7,662 bases of DNA from positions 1 through 7,662 of the forward strand of contig JAAOZY010000229.1 in assembly GCA_012274205.1 (NCBI GenBank), written 5' to 3'. The translations under genes and the position numbers were made by a program. The DNA comes from Betaproteobacteria bacterium (lineage in GTDB: Bacteria > Pseudomonadota > Gammaproteobacteria > Burkholderiales > SG8-39). This document shows, piece after piece, positions 6,236-7,662 of the stretch (its first letter is position 1; every line of letters starts with the position of its first letter). Under the pieces are notes generated by a model. The model was not told the origin of the DNA, searched no databases, and saw only the letters and a list, made by a program, of their open reading frames with translations.

Positions 6236-6261
6236 CCGTAACAAGCCTCCTTTTGTTACGG
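6236..6261 (+). repeat. 9-bp perfect stem-loop just after the Spy-like gene
   Basis: CCGTAACAA (6236-6244) pairs perfectly with TTGTTACGG (6253-6261) around an 8-base loop, starting 5 bases after the stop. No T run follows, so it may be a 3' mRNA-stabilising stem, part of a two-hairpin terminator with the next structure, or a palindromic binding site. Confidence 0.5.
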
Positions 6262-6277
6262 CCTGGCTCAGGACAGT

Positions 6278-6329
6278 ACGAGGGGAGATCCCCCAAGGGG
6301 ACTTCCTTCGGGGCGCATCCCCTCGTTTT
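6278..6329 (+). terminator. Long two-part stem-loop with TTTT, between accessory gene and regulator
   Basis: The outer stem ACGAGGGGA (6278-6286) pairs with TCCCCTCGT (6318-6326) over 9 pairs. After a 4-by-4 internal loop, the inner stem CCCCAAGG (6291-6298) pairs with CCTT-c-GGGG (6305-6313) over 8 pairs with one bulged C and a 6-base loop. The T run is short (6326-6329). This would end or attenuate the Spy-like transcript before the regulator gene. The C/G-rich hairpin text also resembles interspersed intergenic stem-loops seen in betaproteobacterial genomes, so it may be a repeated element. Confidence 0.55.
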
Positions 6330-6385
6330 GTCATGGGCTCCAAGTTGCCCGAAGCGCCGCAAGCCAATGCGGATAAACTGGCGGC

Positions 6386-7093
6386 GTGAGCGCGCGCATC
6401 CTCCTCGTCGATGATGATCCCCGTTTGGCCGAATTGGTGTCGGAGTACCTCGGCCAGGCGGGTTTTCGCGTCACTATTGCCCCCAGTGGCGGCGCCGGCC
6501 TGGCGCAACTCGCGCGCGATCCTTTCGCTGCGCTGGTGCTCGACCTGATGCTGCCCGACATGGACGGGCTGGAAGTCTGCCGGCAGGTGCGCGCTGCCGC
6601 GGCCAGCTACTCCGAAATTCCCATCCTCATGCTCACTGCGCGCGGCGACGCCATGGACCGCGTCGTCGGGCTGGAGCTGGGTGCCGACGATTATCTGCCC
6701 AAGCCGTTCGAGCCACGCGAGTTGTTGGCACGCCTGCGGGCGGTGATGCGCCGGCGCCACCACGCCGGCACCGACCCAGGCAGCGGCGTGCTGCGCTTCG
6801 GCCGGCTGGAAATCGACGGCGGCGCGCGCGAGGCGCGCCTGGACGGCGAGGCGAGAGCACTCACCGACTACCAGTTCGCACTGCTGCAGGCGCTCGCCGC
6901 GCACGCCGGGCGGGTGCTTACACGCGACACGATCATGGACCTCGTCAAAGGCGAGCAGTTGCAAGCATTCGACCGCTCCATCGACGTGCACGTGTCGCGC
7001 ATCCGCCAGGCGATCGAAGACGACCCGAAAAAGCCCCGGCGCATCATCACCGTGCGCGGGGCGGGCTACGTCTTCGCCAAGGCGCAGGACTAA
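6386..7093 (+). CDS. OmpR-family response regulator, CpxR-like
   Basis: A 235-residue cytoplasmic transcription factor. The receiver domain (about 4-120) has the acidic pocket D9-D10-D11, the phospho-acceptor Asp53 (VLDLMLP), Thr84 (LMLTARG) and Lys106 (PKPF). A winged-helix domain follows (about 136-232), with the recognition region FDRSIDVHVSRIRQAI (195-210) and the closing wing VRGAGYVF (223-230). The start is GTG at 6386, which places the first strand four residues in, as usual; the ribosome binding site is weak (GGCGG). A 6-bp match between CGCCGC (6355-6360) and GCGGCG (6381-6386) could fold over that start. The partner kinase follows 84 bases later on the same strand. The Spy-like neighbour and the CpxR-type box favour an envelope-stress regulator; a metal-responsive regulator of similar layout is the main alternative. 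Confidence 0.95.
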   Translation: MSARILLVDDDPRLAELVSEYLGQAGFRVTIAPSGGAGLAQLARDPFAALVLDLMLPDMDGLEVCRQVRAAAASYSEIPILMLTARGDAMDRVVGLELGADDYLPKPFEPRELLARLRAVMRRRHHAGTDPGSGVLRFGRLEIDGGAREARLDGEARALTDYQFALLQALAAHAGRVLTRDTIMDLVKGEQLQAFDRSIDVHVSRIRQAIEDDPKKPRRIITVRGAGYVFAKAQD

Positions 7094-7103
7094 GGGCGCG
7101 CAC

Positions 7104-7181
7104 ATGGCTCGAACGAACACCCTGCAATTGCCTGAAGATGCCCGCCTGACGCCGGTCTTCGGGCGATTGCCCTGGCGATGA
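7104..7181 (+). CDS. Possible 25-codon bridging peptide between regulator and kinase
   Basis: An ATG 10 bases after the regulator stop opens a 25-codon frame starting MARTNTLQLPEDAR and ending FGRLPWR. Its TGA overlaps the kinase ATG as ATGA (7178-7181). AAGGG, overlapping the regulator stop, lies 7 bases before this ATG, while the kinase start itself has no clear ribosome binding site. Translation of this frame could therefore deliver ribosomes to the kinase start. The frame is short enough to occur by chance and I recognise no family. Confidence 0.3.
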   Translation: MARTNTLQLPEDARLTPVFGRLPWR

Positions 7182-7662
7182 AACGCCTCTATCTGCAGGT
7201 CTATCTCACCGTCGTGGCCAGCCTGCTGCTGGTGGTTCTGGCCGCCGGGGCCATGTGGCGTCTGACCCTGGAGGCCGGCCCGGCGAGCCAGGCGTTCGAG
7301 GTCGCCGGCGAAGTGGCCGCAGCAGCGCTGCCCGCGGCCGACGCGCCGCGCGAGCTGCAGCAACAGGCGCTGGAAACGCTGGCCGCGCGCTTGCATGCCG
7401 ATCTTGCGCTGTTCGATGCCGGGCGCGAGCGCATCGCCGCTGCCGGCAAGACGCTGTCGCCACCGGAGGAGGAGCGCGTTGGCGCTTGGCACCGCAGCTC
7501 CTCGTGGCGCAGCGGCGGCTGGAATATCCGTCTGCCCGACGGGCGCTTGCTGGCGGTGCGCCTGCCGCACGAAGCGAGGCACCCTGCATGGGCGCTGATC
7601 GCTTTTCTCGGCATCATCGCGCTCGCCGTGGCGCTGGGCGCCTATCCGGTGGTGCGCAGGAT
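7178..7662 (+). CDS. Sensor histidine kinase, N-terminal part (CpxA-like topology)
   Basis: This is the inner-membrane sensor expected to phosphorylate the regulator encoded just upstream. The window ends after 161 codons. Seen are a short cytoplasmic start (MKRLYLQVY), membrane helix 1 at about residues 9-26, a periplasmic domain of about 110 residues (27-136) rich in Ala and Glu, and membrane helix 2 at about 137-156 followed by GAYPVVRR, where a HAMP linker normally begins. The HAMP, dimerisation (H-box) and ATPase domains lie beyond the window, so the kinase call rests on topology and its position after a response regulator. An in-frame TGA at 7133-7135 limits the start, and ATG at 7178 is the only good candidate. 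The periplasmic domain contains GAWHR (102-106), the same five residues found near the end of the Spy-like protein. Confidence 0.88.
   Translation, partial: MKRLYLQVYLTVVASLLLVVLAAGAMWRLTLEAGPASQAFEVAGEVAAAALPAADAPRELQQQALETLAARLHADLALFDAGRERIAAAGKTLSPPEEERVGAWHRSSSWRSGGWNIRLPDGRLLAVRLPHEARHPAWALIAFLGIIALAVALGAYPVVRR

Noticed and set aside
6122..7582. A 486-codon open frame on the minus strand opposite the regulator and kinase genes.
   Set aside because: It is antisense to a fully recognisable response regulator and a kinase start, spans several unrelated genes, has no domain pattern and is rich in Arg/Ala/Gln; it is open only because of high GC.
1..7662. CRISPR arrays, tRNA genes, insertion sequences and replication origins.
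   Set aside because: I looked for regular repeats, cloverleaf features, transposase motifs and iterons and found none.

Overview
The window looks like part of the chromosome of a GC-rich proteobacterium, most likely a betaproteobacterium. That placement is an inference from codon choice, the protein families and the Cpx-like cluster; no rRNA or other taxonomic marker is present. The flanks are visibly more GC-rich than the middle: I counted 41 G/C in 60 bases at 7021-7080 against 29 in 60 at 3721-3780.

Left block (1-1982, all minus strand). A short-chain dehydrogenase gene (1131-1982) lies upstream of a two-gene ABC importer unit. The unit has a permease of the SsuC/TauC/NrtB type (182-940, TTG start behind a strong ribosome binding site). 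It also has the first 61 codons of its ATPase (1-185), joined to the permease by an ATGA overlap. The substrate cannot be read from these two genes.

Middle block (about 1983-5281, all minus strand). This is a loose, more AT-rich string of accessory genes with gaps of 80-260 bases. In transcription order it holds a 177-residue helical protein of unknown role, a 100-residue unknown, a 64-residue single-pass membrane protein, a protein made of two tandem DUF1566 (Lcl C-terminal) domains, and what looks like a broken DUF3096 gene with a foreign tail. Each seems to be its own transcription unit; candidate promoters with adjoining inverted repeats can be seen for the first and the fourth.

Right block (5282-7662, plus strand). 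A 371-base divergent intergenic region leads into an envelope-stress cluster: a Spy/CpxP-like LTxxQ periplasmic protein (5653-6231), an OmpR-family response regulator (6386-7093, GTG start) and the N-terminal part of a sensor histidine kinase (7178-7662, cut by the window end). The region upstream of the Spy-like gene carries a perfect GTAAA-N5-GTAAA match, read on the minus strand, to the enterobacterial CpxR box. This supports a Cpx-like circuit in which the regulator activates its own periplasmic accessory gene. Two stem-loops, the second followed by a short T run, separate the accessory gene from the two-component pair. A possible 25-codon reading frame bridges regulator and kinase with an ATGA overlap at the kinase start.

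I saw no tRNA, rRNA, CRISPR array, insertion sequence or reverse transcriptase. The most interesting points are the Cpx-like architecture with its box, the 18-of-19-base GAWHR-coding repeat shared by the Spy-like protein and the kinase, the chimeric DUF3096 gene, and the internally duplicated DUF1566 protein.
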